This document shows, piece by piece, positions 24,401-39,400 of a stretch of DNA of 64,000 bases. The stretch spans positions 14,074,854 to 14,138,853 of the forward strand of contig CP093830.1 of assembly GCA_033063855.1 (NCBI GenBank), written 5' to 3'. A model generated the notes under the pieces. It was not told the DNA's origin. It saw nothing but the letters and a program-made list of their open reading frames with translations, and made no database searches. The position numbers were made by a program, and so were the translations under genes. The stretch's first letter is position 1; each line of letters opens with the position of its first letter. This DNA comes from Smittia aterrima (taxonomy: Eukaryota > Arthropoda > Insecta > Diptera > Chironomidae).

Positions 24401-27400
24401 GTGCATTTGATCTCTCAACCAAATCGCTAACTTTAGGCGCCACTTATTTTCATCGATTTCCCATGAGAAAAAGTGAACATTTTTCATTTGTTTTAATGAA
24501 ACTGTCCCAATTAAAAGAGTATTTCCTTCAGTGTTTGCGTGTTGCGACGATCGAGAAATGCGAAACAACAGAAAACTAGTTTAATTTAGCTATTTAGTGG
24601 AATGAACGAATGAGAGAATGCTAAAAAAAAGTTTTGAACGATGAAACACATTAATTCTCAAATGAAGAGAAATAACAAAGTTATAAATATTTCATTTGCA
24701 AAGTATTGTACTATCAATCAAAATGTCATGTAGAGTATTTTATTCTCGTTGAGTTTTTTTTTTCGTTCGATAAAAACATTCACGAATCGCATAAGAGCGA
24801 AGCAAAATGTTTTGTGCGATTTTGGCGGCTCGCATCGCTTCCCTCGTTTTTCGGATGAATTTGCGGATTTCTGATTAAATAATGTTACAAATTCATTAGC
24901 AAATATGTTTATCAAAGACGACATGGAATACGAAATGATTTTCGATGACCACGCTCGTACATATCTCAGTAACCACTCGCATGACGAAATTACATCTGAG
25001 CACCCCAAATCTTCTTTCTTATTGAATCTCCACTCACTTCACTGGAATTGTTTTGCTTCGCCTCGACAGAATTTATATTTTTTATCCAAATTTATTCACA
25101 CCCGAAAATATATGAGCGAAAATGCGGGAAAAATTCAAATGGAAACTAATTTTCCAAATGGATTTTGTTTATAATTTTCCTCGACTAATATTTTCATCCT
25201 ATCTCGCATAACGCAGAAAATATCTTTAATCAATATTTCTTATCCACTTTACTTTTGTTCGAAGTCGTTCGTGGCGTTTTATTAATGATATCGCCAAGGG
25301 AGAGTGAGAGAGGGAAATTTAAGTTGACTCCAACACAGTTTTGCCATTTGTTTCATCGGAAAAGTCATTTCTCATGGAAGTTTTTCCTTTTTTACTTAAT
25401 GAAAGTAACACGTACAGAAAACATAAATTATGGAATAAAAATGAAATTCTCTCTCTCGACTGAAGAAACGCCAAATCTAGTAGAAAATTTCCACAATTTT
25501 CTGAAATGCGTTGGAGTGATAAATTATTAACATTCACATGTCACAACGTCTAATTCGACAATAAATTATGCACGGAAATAGTTTGTAGCTGAAATTTGTT
25601 GCTACCGAAAATTCCATTGAGTTAATAAGCCGGCGGAAAGTTGTTCAGGTGTTAATTAATCCAACAATTGAATAAATTTCTGTGTTGGCTTCTTTCGTCA
25701 AAGCTTTTATTGCCTCAGGAGAATAAAATCGAGAAAGTATGAAAATGTGTGTTTGATAAAAGATCTATGGCTGAAGGCGACATGCGCAGTGGGAAATTCT
25801 CATAAATTTGAAGATACAATTTATTGCCCCGAAGCGATAAAGTCGCTAAAAGTTCGCAGTGAAAAATTCGATGAAAATTTAATTTTTAATCTAAAGTTTA
25901 ATTAGATACTAACGTGATAACATCATACCTGAAGACATAGGTCAATCATTATTACGTAATCCGTTTTTAAAAATTAATAAATAAACATCATCAGTGCTTT
26001 GTGAATTTATCCAAAAACTTTTAATAGAGCAAATTATTAATTGATGCTTGAGGCTGTGATAATTGTGCCTGATAAACTTAACAAACTGATAAGATAAGTC
26101 CTCAAAATGAAGAAGCAATGAGTTATGATTTCACTTTTGATGATAAAACAAACTTATTTGTGCAAATATTGATGAATTGTGCAGGTCAACACTTTAACTA
26201 AACTGATTCTAACTTAAAACTATAATTAAAGTGAATATTGTCCGTGATTTTTAATTGTTTGTTGTCTAGAAATTTTGTTAAGCACCATATTTTTATGCTG
26301 CTATATGTTTTAATGGCGTCTCGTTATGTTTTATTATATGTAAAGAGAGCGCAGCGGTTCATTTGAGAAAGAGAGAGAGAGCGCGCGCCAGAGAGTTTCG
26401 TTAAGAGAAATAAACATTTTTCACAAATACACTCGTGACTTTAGTTGCTTCGATAAAATATCTCTAAAGCTTTTTTATTAGTTCGTTGAGCTTGAAAGAT
26501 TTATATAAAAACTGTTATAAAAATTAATAATTTCTTGGCTCCAGAGATCTATTTTATCTCCTCAGCGACCGAATGTTTGCTTTCGACTGAGGCTAAACTT
26601 TCTCAAAAATTATGACAGCAGATGACTCAAAGAATTCTCTAAACAAAGAAAGAGAAAGTTGTCAACATTCATTCATAACTTTCGAAAACCCAAAAGGATT
26701 TCAAGGAGAAAGCGTGAAGAATTTGCAAACTAAACCCAATTTTAATTGAAAGAAGAAAAGGAACAGAGTGAACAGCTATTATTAAAATTTATATCAGTTG
26801 TTTCTACAAACCTCATGGATGTTCATTAAACGAGCGAGTATTTAAAGCGAGCAAGTTTATCCCAAACAATAGAAAAACATGAACAATAGAATGAATAATT
26901 TTTATCGTTTCTTGAAGCCTTACAAGCTCTCAGAGAGAGAACTTTTAGATTTGTCGAGAAAGAGTGATCGAAGTTCCTTTTTATTAGCGAACACCAATTT
27001 GTGCAATTGTTCCAAGAGACTTCACAATAACCCAAATTGCGACATGCAGTTGGCCAAATACTGCTCGTTACGAGAAATGTTACAACTCTTTGAGGGTCCC
27101 CTCCTCTTCTTCTAGTTTAACCTGATGACACTTCACCTTCATGAAATATTCACATGTGCACGCAATCAAGCCTTGTTACAAATTTATCCCAGCCAGTAAT
27201 ATATTTTGTTGAGGGGTTGAAAGAGATAAAGCTTATAATTTCATTGGTGAATTATATTCTTCTGACCTTATCCTACGCAAATTAAGAGCTACCAAACAAA
27301 CAGCAATAATTTATCGATGCATTTTCGATTTTCGGCTGCAGTAACATACACGGAGGACGGAATTAAAAATATTATTCAGCACCGATAGCAAAAACGTTTA

Positions 27401-30400
27401 TAAATTGACTCGAGTGTGCTTTAAAATCTTTACTCTGCCCTCCTGCTCAACGAACACATAATAATAACAATAATTTTTCAATAGTTGTTTTTCATTTTTC
27501 ATACACAAGATATACATTTCCCAATTATTTCGCAATTGTAAATTTTATCAGCAAAGACAATAAATATCAGAATTTGCCATTGTGTGTGCAAGTGTGAGTT
27601 TATGTATATTAAAGCAGTCGGTTATAAATGAGAATCTATGTTTGCACAAAATGTGTGACCCGAAGTTTATTAATTTTAAATTATATGTTGCAGTATTCTC
27701 TGTTTAATTTAGGTCTCGAACTCATTTATTATTTCGCAGACAAATTTATAATTCCTCGTCGGGATTTTTTGGGAGGAAAGCGAAATAAATAATGGCAACT
27801 GGAAAGAGCCAATAAAAATATTTGTGTGTCAACTTTTTTTGGCATTTATGGTAAAATTAATCACGAAGCCTTTTTGGCTGAATTCACTCTCTCTCTCTCA
27901 ATTATTTTGCTATTCATATAAAGCCACTCAGAAAATTATCGTTGCATTCATCAGCGAAACTAAATTAGAAATTAAATATTTTAGAACAATTTTGTACAAT
28001 GGCGGCGGTCGCAAAAGGTTTAATCAAACTCATTTAATCAATAGATTTATTTTGCAATTTTCAATTAATTTTTTTAAAAATCTCTTCGTAATTTACGAAT
28101 AATCCCCCTGAAGCTATAGATGCTGATTGCTTTGATGATAAAACTCGATCTCGAGCAGAAAGGAGCAAGTTAAATGAAAGAGAAAAGTTCTCGCTCTTCT
28201 CGGTTTTCTAAAGCAAGCAAAGAATTTTCAATTTAGTGTTTTGTGGGAGTTATAGAAACATGTGCATGAATACATTTAAGAAATATAGAAATATAGCTTG
28301 CAGTGCCGAGCAGACAAAATAGTAATTCATTTCAAGTTGGCAGCGAATAAAAATTGCAACGTCTGGAAATTTATTGCAAAAAACTTCTCCGAAATGATGA
28401 ACAACTTTTCTTTTTTAAATTTATCTTTGGCGATGGAAATTCCGTCTCGCTCTTTGAGTAGCGGAAGCTTAAGTCAATAGCAAAGAGCTTTGATTTAAAA
28501 AGAAGCTACAGCCGACTATTCAAAGGTAGAATTCATTAAGATTACTCGAGAGAGATTTACGAGGCTGCCAAATGAGGTTTATAATTTTATGGAAAACATA
28601 TTAATCAATCTGATAATTTATTCGACTCGTGTTTTTGTCTTTGTAACTTCTTAATTTCGTGAATGTCTTCTAACATAAAAAAGACATTAAAAAAATTAAT
28701 GGCGGCTGTCGCCATTGAGACTTCGAGATGAGAAATATTTAATCTTGTGCTTGCATCGCGGCTTTCTTAGAAATAACATTAGATTTGTGACTGAGTCACG
28801 CTTGTTTATAATCCCATAGTTTGCTATCTTCTCACGCATGGCATCGACTCTATGTGATGGATTGCTTTAAATGGCACAGAAGTTTTTCTTCCACCCCAAA
28901 CGACAGTTTTCATTTGCACTGCATACCTTTCCTCCTACTTCGTTCTATTTATTCATTCCCCCTCGTGTTCTAGAAGAGAATATAAATTGTAATTGTCACT
29001 TGACAGGGCAACGAACCCCTCAGCGCAAACTTTTATCTCGAATTCCAGAAGCAAACACGAAACCTAAATAAATAATTTTAATTTCAAACCAATCGTGAAA
29101 TTAGATTTTATATATTTCTAATTGTATTTATTGCTTTTTGGGGTGAAGAGTTTTCTTTATTCTTTCTCTTCTTTCGAGAAAAAAAAAACTTTCACCCCTT
29201 CAGTGAATTGGCGAGAAGCAAAGAAGCGAAAAATGGGAGATTCGTAATCGAATGAGAGTTCTCTTCCACTTGAAGTTGTGAAACTTTCTGCTAGCAATTG
29301 ATGCTGATTTTGTGGGTTTCTATTAAAAATACAACACCAGCCGTTCCATTACAATTCAAAGGGTGATTTTAATGCCTTTTTCATAAACCTTTTGGTTTCT
29401 TCTCGGCAGCTTCTAATGAATATTGCGACCGTTTTGGGATCGAGCGAGATCTCTCGCGCGCGCATTTTGCGAAACATTTTTTTGCCTTTTCAAGAAAAGT
29501 AGTCAATGCTGAAATCGGAAGACCAAGTCTCTTTTAAATTGGAAATTTAAATCATATAAGGAATTCATGTTTGCTGATGAATTCAGAAAAGAAGTGGAAT
29601 AAATTGTACTTGAATAAATTTCCTTGTTGGCTTTTCAACGAAAAAAAAAAGTTAAAACATGTTTGTTGTACTCGATTTCTTTCTCAATCAAGATGCATGT
29701 TTTAATAAATATTTTCCTTACCTTAATTTAACTTTATAATCAACAACTAAAAGGAGAGAGAAATACACAAGCAACATGCGAGCATATAATGAATCTTGAA
29801 GACGTTGGATTTTTCTTCGTGCCGAGTCTTCAGCAACAAAAAAACATTTTTTTAAAAGTTGTCTTGTTGAAAGAAGCGAAAATGGCTACAAAACGAAAAC
29901 TCGACTTCAACCTCATTGTACTTACAGTGAACACTTGGACGACTTGTGATTGTAGAATCTGAAATGATGTATCTCTCTCGCCTGCTTCGTTACTGTGCAA
30001 AATTTATATAAAAAAAAAACTTGAAAACATAACGAACTCTACAAGAAGAAAAATTCAATCGAATATCATATTGTAAGAAGGAAAAGAATAAAAAGGTTTC
30101 TCGTTTTTTGGTTTATTTCTGCAGCATAAAATTTATTTTATACACGCTTTTGTTTTATGTAAATTCAAGCCTTTGCCCTGTTACAGTTCGAGAAATATAT
30201 TCGACCATTTGCGCCTGCATGCTCGATGCAGAAATGAAAACTTTATCGGGAATCGACTAGTCTCGGCTTTACAGCTAAACCAACTTTCCGTGTGGCATTT
30301 GAAGTCGCGAAAATTTTTGGGAAAAAGAAGAATTCTTTGTTTGAAGAGCGCACGAGAGAGTGAGAAGCAATGAAATCGCGATTACAATAAAAATAAAACA

Positions 30401-33400
30401 AATAAAACTCCAATAATCATAAAATTCCTTAATAACATAATGCAGCTTTGCTTAAATGCGAGTTTCGTCTTTAAATTCAATTCTCGTGGCTCACTGTTCT
30501 CGATTGAATTGACCGAGAGAAGTGAGACGAACGAAAGAAACGACCATCAGATCAAAATCGAACATCTCATAAGAAATTTTCACACATTTAAGAAAAATAT
30601 ATAATATGATGGCCATTTCGCGAAGCATTTATCTTAGACACCGCAACCGAGAAGAAGAAAGAAATGAATGCAAACTGAAAGCGAAATAGCAGAACATTTC
30701 ACGACCCGACAATCGTTGAACAGAAGGAATCGAGAAAAGGAAAAATATTTTTTTCTTTTAAAGTTTTGTTTCGCGTTCCATCGAGAGCTTCAAACTGGTT
30801 TTTATAATTGGTAAGTTAATTCACAATGTTCGATACACGTTTAAATGCATTCAAGGCGAAGGAAAGAAATGAGAATCGGACCAGAAATCTCAAGAAGGAG
30901 AAAACGAGAAATCATCGACGAGAAGTGAAGAAGAAAAATCACAAAATCTTTAGAAATGGAGCTGCGAGAGCTTAATAAATTGTTTGCCGCAGAGAAATAA
31001 ACAATTAAATTAATTTTTATAGTTTCTGCTACCGAATAATGCGCTATCGTATTTTATATTTAATGGTCAGAGCTTGAAGAAGAATGCACTTTGGTGGAAG
31101 ATGCGAGACTGAGATCGATTTCTCGGGAACAAAATGAATTGCAAAATCGATTTCCTTAAAAGTCTATGTTGCGACGTTTTCCGCTGAGAATTATTCCGAC
31201 GTTGGGTAAAAAAGGAATTCGAATTTCATGAATATTTAACTGTCTGCGATATTTTTCTCTGTCTCCTTCGTTGTTGTATGTGCCTGTCGCTTCACGAACA
31301 ACAAAAGGTAGAAAAAAGAAACTCAAAAGTCATAAAGCAAAGTTGTAAAATATGATTTCTATTTATGACAAGCGATTCTTTCAAGCAAAACAAAACACGA
31401 AGAAAAGGAGAAACTTTCTCTTTGCCTAAGAAAGTCATTACGCAATATTTTCTATTGTTAGTGGCCTTGCCGAAAAAAATGAATTTCTTGTGACATGAAA
31501 TATGAAATGCAAATTTCTCTTTTTCAAAGGTAAATCTCCTTCTCTGTCGCTTTTTGTTTGTCGAGGGAGGAAAACAAGTTGTTTATCCTTGCTTGCACAC
31601 ACGAAACCCCTTTTTTGTGCAATTGTATCAGCAATCTGGTGTGTAGCGAGCCAATAAATCTCGACGAGGAAAAAGAGACAATAGCCAATAGCGTCTGAAA
31701 GTAGAATATTTATAACTCAATACGGATTAAATGTGATAACGCATGGGATGCTCGGGCTGGTCGTCGCATCGAGAGAATTTTCTATCGAAAATAAATTATT
31801 GATTTAAAATAAATTTGTTTCTTGCTGTGAGAGTGTGTTTGAGTGTTTGTTATGCACGCCCTAGCTTGTTTCAACTTTTAGATTAATCGATCAAAGTAGA
31901 TGTCGTTGCTTTAAAGCTTTAAACTCAAACTCAAATTAATCAAGCCAATGATGAAGGTTCAGCTAATAAAAAGATCAACTGAAATATCTTAATTCGACTC
32001 ATAACTTAATGTTCTTTCTCTCTCTTCTCTTTCATTTGCTGTTGTTTATAGGTAAGTTTTATGATCCAACAATTTCACACCGACCAGAGGATGTTGAATG
32101 CAGTTGTTGTTGCCACTTGCTTCCCCGTGCTCTCTCTGCCACCCGGAACATACAATTACCTTATCAAAAAGTAACCACTGAGTAAATGCACACAGTACGG
32201 CAATAAATTCCGCAATTGAAAAAGCGTGTTCACGAGCGCGCTCCACAATTTTGCGAGTAAGTCATGAAGTTTTGTTCACATGTACATGCGAAATTATGAT
32301 GATTATTACTTTATGATGAAGCCTCGTTCTACTCCTCTAGCAACAACATAATAGATTTATTCATATTTGTTCAACAATCCATAGCGACGATATAATTATA
32401 TGATTGGCGTGTGGTCTATGATGCGGATTCTTTCAGCGGTTTCATAAAGAAATCGATGGATGTTTAAACATAAGTAATCGATGAACAACGCAGCAATTAG
32501 TTTTCTCCTCCTAGATAATTGAAAAATTATTTTTTATGGGATGATGATGTTGAAGAAGCGTGGATAATAGTGATGCCTCCGATCACTAGTCGTATGAAAC
32601 CGCCCATTATTGCTTTTGCATTGCAATGAAGCGATTCGATTCAATTTTATTTGTTTTATCATCTGTTGATCAACGGCATTTGAGTTTAATGGCGTCATAA
32701 ATGTGAAAAGGAATTGCGGAAGTGACGCTTGATCGACTCAGCGACTTTGAGGGGTGAATGAAGCGTCATCAAATTGAGAAAGTTTGACAACAAAAATTTA
32801 AATTTTATGTCTTATTTCCATTTTGTCTCCATTAAGTTGTCGGCAAACGAGAAATCGCATCGACAGAATCGTCTGACGCTAAAGATGAAGAATGATAGTG
32901 AATTAAATGATCCATACTAATTATAGTCTCCATTTTTATGACGCATCTCTCGTTGAGTGTGTGTTTTCACAATTCAGCAAGATCATAACTCTCGGCTAAT
33001 GGATCCTTTGTTATGAGATCATAAAAGTTTATGAAAAACGGCTCGACTAGACTTGATGTGGAAGTTACTCCAAGAAAAATAAAGTTAAAGAGTCGCTAGC
33101 TACTGCATGAACATGAATTATTCGACGACTCGATAGATTATTTCAGCAGTTGCCACAACCCATTTTCTCTCGAATTTTTATGCGAAAACTTTTCTTTCTT
33201 TCTCTTGTATCGCATTATCATGAAAATAAATATTTGCCCTGCTTGTGCTCTAGGAAATCTGCAAAAATCAATAGATTTGATAACATTATTTTTTTCGTTT
33301 CGGAAGCGACATTTACCATCGAAAGATAAATGGATACATAAGACATCGAGAAGCGAAATGATGTAATCCTAGAGTGGGCTGATCTGCTCCAACAAACGAT

Positions 33401-36400
33401 AAATTGTTCTGCCTCTTTCCGAAAGGAGAGAAATTGTTTTGCAAGGGAACATTTGTTATCTCAAATGTACACACACGAGCAGAAAGCAGCAAAAGGCAGA
33501 ACTTGGTCCTGGCACTAATGTAATCGCATACATGAAAACTTAATTTTTCACACCCCATCATACGCATAATACGCACATAATCTATTTTATATGTTTTTGA
33601 GTTTTTCCCATTTTGCTCCACATGAACTCATAAATCTTGTTTATTCGAGTCTAATATCTGGGCCAGCAAGCTTTATAGGATTGTGACCCAAAAAAAAGGG
33701 GACGCGGCAGCAGTTTTTATGCTGAAATGAATAGTTTGAAGTGATTTTCATTGGAGAAAGTTCCTGTCGAGCGTCAGTTTAAGGATTCCATCTCTTCCAT
33801 TGTGTTTAAGCCTCGCCACGACTCCCTGCCACTTTATAGGGCAAAGCTTTCGAAAGAAAAGTTTTAAATTGAAAATTCTACCTGTTTCAAGCGCGCTATC
33901 ACGATAAAGTGTAGAAGAAAGAAGGAATTTATGATAATTTATTCTCAACAATTTCCACCGTGAAAGAAATGGGAAAGGTTCATCTTGAGATCGTTTTATT
34001 CTTCTCTGAATTAAATTCCTTGCTGTGGAATTTCCCTTTTAAAAGTCCCTTTCGAACAGCGTGAGGCAATTCGTCATTTACAATCATTAATTGTTCACCA
34101 TGGAGCGAATTTATTATGTGAATTGGATGACTCGAATTCGAGTCCTTGCTCAGGGCTAGATACGATACCAGAATTTATGTGAGCCAAGCAGATAAAGCGG
34201 CCATGGTCAAATTAACGCGTCAATAAAATTAAAATGCTGTTGTTAAAAAACGAAAGAGCCTTCGTAGCAAAAGCCGACGAAACACCAACGAAACAAAAAA
34301 ATATAAATTCGAGATGAGAGTAGAGAGAAAGAGCACATTGTTGTGTTTGAGTTTTTATCTTAACAACAGCGTGGCTATAAATATCCTATGAGGATGTTCC
34401 ATACACAGAAAAACCCTTGCAGCCAAACAAACAACAACTGTTTGATACTGGCCAGACTGAGCAATAAATTTTTAAGTGACAAATATACACGAGTTTAGTT
34501 TAAAAGCGTTTTTCCTGTTCGTTATGCCGATGCCTTGACTGGAAACTAATAAATAACTGCGATGGAAATCATTCATTTTGATCTAGTGACGATAACTGCG
34601 TTTCCCAAAAGGTTTCACTTTTGTCGAGAAAGAATAAACAAAAAAAGAAGAAGAATTTGTAGTGTTGTCGATGGGAAGAGTTTTAAATATTAAAGTTTCT
34701 TTACAAACTCTTCTTATTGAGGTCTTAAAGCGATAACGCCGATTGATTGAACGCAGCAATTTAATTATGATGTAAATAACTCACGATTCAATTTCTCGAA
34801 TGGTTTATTTTGATTCTTCTCAGATGCTTCTCTCGCTTCTTCTCGATTGAGTGAACTGTATGCGATGCTTCGAAATGGAGGAAATGAAAAGTCTTTTCAG
34901 ATAGAAACTCTGAGATGGGGGAGGAAAATAATAAATTCACCCGTCTCATATAAATTGTTAAACATTCTTTTAAATACATTTTTAATTGCTTTTTTTTCGC
35001 TTTCTCGCTACTTGTGCCTTGCATGGAAAAGCAACAGAAGGTTCACAAAATTTTTAGCGATAAATAAGTCGCTTGGTGTCTAAAGAGAGTGAGAGAGAAG
35101 AGAAGGAGGAGGAAATATTATACTCGCACTCAAATAACTTCATCCGAACTGTAGCAAGTGCGTTGCCGTGGACGGGCAGAGCTTCGAGTTGTGAGAAACG
35201 TTATTTATAATCGTTTCATATTAATTTCCAATAAAAAGGGTTGAATTGTTCATTCGCTTCCCTTCCCGTAATTTTAATAAACAGATTCAGTCTCGAGAAT
35301 TTATTGTCATTTGAAACTTCTTTTTTTTTGTTGAAGTCACGCTTGTTACACATTCCTTCTCTCATTCGTTGCCTCTGTCTTCGATGTCCCAGCTCAACTT
35401 AGAAATGATGACATATTTCTCCTTCTGCTCTTCGTTTCAATTCATAGTACATGCCTTTCCACTTCTAAGATTTATTTCTTCGCTGCTGCTTGTGTTTGTG
35501 CTTTTATATATTTCCCGAAAAAAAACGTCGGGGCCGAGGAAAAAGAAGAAATGAAGGTGATATAATGATGGGGTCGCTTTTACTTGATGAGGGTGGCTCT
35601 TATATATTCAGAGTTTTTTAAGGTTCCTCCTCCGCCTACACACCCCAAGCATAAATACGTGTCTCCTCACTCTCCTTTCAACCCTCTATGAAATACAGCT
35701 CGAATAAATAACCTAATGAAATTTATTGCTGTTAAAATGTAGTATAAAACACATTTAAATAACATGAAATATTTCCTTTTTAAGGTTCTACTCTCGCTCT
35801 CTCTCTCTAACTTGCTCGCTTTGTCGTGTAACGAGCACGCTCTTCTCGAGTCGAGTCCTCTGTTCATTAAAATTTTCCCGTGTAAATTTTCGCTAGAACG
35901 AAAAAATTTGTGTAAAGGTTGCTCTCTTGAGCTTTTCCCTAGTAACTTAAACATGTGGAAAATGCGGGGGCGACCTAAACAGAAGGTCCGCTATGAACTG
36001 GATGCAAACCTCCCGGCCCGGCTTTGTCACATGTAGCGATAAATTTGAATTCTCATTCTGTTTGTCCTCATTTTGAATAATGTTGTTCACGCAGAAGCGT
36101 TGGGAATGTGTGCCGCGCGAATTCAACCCCCAGCGCCTAAAAATGTAAAACAATACAATAACACAACGAAGCGAAGTGGCAAGAGGGAAATAAACACACT
36201 ATTTTGAGAGCAATTCCAATAATATTTTATTTGATTTTTGGTTCGGTTTTATTAGCCATTTGGGTGCGCTCTTTATCATGTTTTCTCCCGCAGCCACCTA
36301 ACAACAGGCGCATCGTAAATTTCGGGTGCGTTTTTATCAAAAAAGATTATTTATGAACTTTCATGCTCGATTTCATTCATCGCAGAACGAAATGCGCACG

Positions 36401-39400
36401 CTAAAAAATTATTTCTATGACCGAGAAAAGATTTCGAGATCATTTTGCCATTTAAATGTTTTTCCTTTCTCGCCACTCGCTTCCTTCGTTTTCGGAAAAA
36501 CTTCGTGCGACAGAAAAATCTGTGGCGGAATGAAGTTAAAATATCGTCCATGCCTTGAGTGTTTTTTGATTACGACTGTAAATTATCAAAAAAAGAAAGA
36601 AAGACCCGATCTTCTTCCCCCTTTTGTTCAAAATAAACTTTCCAGCGTTTTTTCCTTTCTCTCTTTTCCCTCGCTTGGATTTATTGCCGCATGCCTTTAC
36701 GTATTACACAATAAAATAAAAGAAAAATAATAAGCCTCTGGGTAACATATATCTTTCAGGATTTTCCATCTTAAGGAAACTTATGGATGGAAAAGCGAGA
36801 AGAAAAGGGGCGGCGGGTGTGGGTGGATTTGTAGAAAAATGGTGAAAACAGTAAAGTGGAAAATTTGAAAAAAGCGTGAAGGCAATTTATTCAAAGTTTT
36901 CAGGCTCTTGGAGCGAAGAGAAAGAAAAAATGCTGATAAAGGAAAACTCTCAGCCGCGCTCCAAGCTAATTCTAAGTCATGAAGAATTTGCAAACATTTC
37001 ATAAAATATCGAAAAGCATAAATTGAAAGACGAGGGAAAAGGGAAAGTTTGCAAATTATGTTCACGAAGGAGGGAGCATTTATAAGAAAATTCATCAAAT
37101 CAATCTTGAGAAAACATCTTTCAATTACTTCGACGAGATTGCTTCAGCATAAGCAATATTTCTATCTCACTCCAACCCGTTCTCATTCCATCTCGCACAC
37201 TGACGAAGAGAAAAGAAGAGCAATAAAAAGAAGATTCTTCGGAAGCCATTAAACTTTTTTATGTCTTTCACTTCTCGAAAATGGTTTTATTTCTGTTTTG
37301 TATAAAATCATTTAAATTCACATGAAATTGATTCACGATGTGTGGTCAGATTTGCTGACGACTAGACGACTTTTTTCAATGGAGACTCACTTTAGCTTCC
37401 GTCGTCGTCGTCGACTTAATAAATGATTTTGCATTCGAGTGGCTTTTCTTCAAACATTGTAATTTCAATAAATAGTATTCAGAATGATGAGTGAGGAGAT
37501 AAACACAATGTTGCGACTAAGAAGAATAATGAATAATGATATCTTTGGAAATGTTTTTAACGTGAAGCTTGGCAGATAACAGCAAGCGTCCATTAATGGT
37601 GAGCATGTTAAGTGGTCAAAACACAGCCGATGTGTTCACGAAATGTAATTTTAAATTAACTCAAGAAATACCGTTCCACAAAAATTAAATTACATTTAAC
37701 CCCGAAGTCATAAATTCTCGTTTCATCTTACACGAACATGAGAGGCGAACCAGTTTCGAGGGAATTTTAATAACATGGTCGAAGGGCATTTCATCGAAAA
37801 ACGATTCGTGAGTGCATCGATTCTTTTGTGATAACAAATAATTGAGAAGAAGCACATTGCATCGTGATATCACTTACTCAGAACATAACGAACGTCATCT
37901 TATCAAAGATTTACCAGCAATCAGAGTCAACTCGTTTGCGGCATAAATCTCAAGCAACGAGACGCAGTAAGAGAGATTCTTGCAACCGCCTCATTAAGCA
38001 TCATGTGTTATGTTGTGCAAAAGAATAACATCCGTAAGGAAACAGCTTTTACGATCTCATTGCTGTCGCATTCAAGGAAAAAGGGAGGAAAACTCCTACG
38101 GCACGCACAGATTCACACAAAAAGCCTCTAACTAGCTTAAAAATTTTACAACTTTTTTTTATTATTTTTTATGATGTGATCCCTGATGACTCGAAAAACA
38201 ACATTCCTCGTATCCTTTCACGCTTTCTGAATTTCTTAGTGGAGAAAATATCTTTTCTTTCTTGTTTTGTTCATTGTCGTGCCGACTGAGAGACCAGAAA
38301 GGATGAAATTTCTCCACAAGGCCTCGACGAAAAAGAAAGTTTTTAAGGGTTTCTTTTCCATTGAAGTTGTCTTATTATGCAACATACAAGTTTCTGTCAC
38401 CTTACGGTTCCGAGAATGTCGGTTTCATAAATCATGCTGACAAGGCAGACCAAAAGAGAAGACAAGAAGTAGAAATGTAATTTAATATTAAATATTGAAA
38501 ACTCAAATGGATTGGTTTATTAGAAGAGTGCAAGATATTTATTAATCCCCAAGCCGAATATCAAATAGACAAAAAAAAAATAAAGCAACCGAGACCCTCG
38601 TCGTCTGACGTTGTTTTTTCTTATTCCTCAAACTCGCTTCCCGATAAACAAAATTGTACAGAGAGCGACGGAGGAAAATGTAAAATAAGAACAACATAAT
38701 CATGTGACATCGATAAATCATCGAATATGAATCCCGAGAGTGTTATTTTGTCATAAGAAACAGAAGAAAAAATGAATTCGGTGTGCGAGGGCAAAGCGAG
38801 TGATGGTGGTGAACAAGGAAGCGAGGACAAAAAAGAAATGGAAATTCTCTTCTTCTTGAAACATTGCTCTTCCTCCCATAAATTTCCCCGACTTCACTGA
38901 GATAAGACGAAGGAAAAAGAAATTTATTTAGATCGAATAAATTTCAAGTTCTTTTTTTTTCTCTCTTTGGTTTGTCGCTTGTTTTGACTAATTATAATTC
39001 TCAGCTTCTCTTGAGGGAGGATGACTTGAAGTTAATTTAAATGGCCCTTCGAAGTTTCTGCTTCTCTTAAATTCACCGCCATTTGCGTCAGCATCCTGAG
39101 TGTGACATTAATTTTAATTAGGGATATTATAAAGGAAAAAAGAGGAAACGAAGGAGAGTAATAAGCAACGCGACAGTCCCTTCTCTTGTTTCCAACATTA
39201 ATAATGTCTCGAAGAAGAAGTAATTTATGAAGTTGATTGACGAACTTTCTTCATTCACGTGCTTGTGAAAATCCTGAAAATATTTTCACGTTATGAATAA
39301 ATTATTAAATTTGAGGGTTTGCCTGTTAACCGAGCCCCTTTCTCTTCAAGAGAGATCTTTTAGGAGCTGCAAACGGTCGTAAGTACCAATAAAAGCAATT

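Noticed and set aside
24430..24442. GGCGCCACTT as a CTCF-type insulator site
   Set aside because: It matches the fly CTCF core only in part; similar partial matches occur at 52332 and in exon 1. Not enough for a call.
31500..31540. A second possible ratchet point, TTTCTCTTTTTCAAAG|GTAAAT
   Set aside because: The acceptor is AAG, the donor is only GTAAAT, and it lies 0.5 kb from the perfect site at 32051. Too weak to call.
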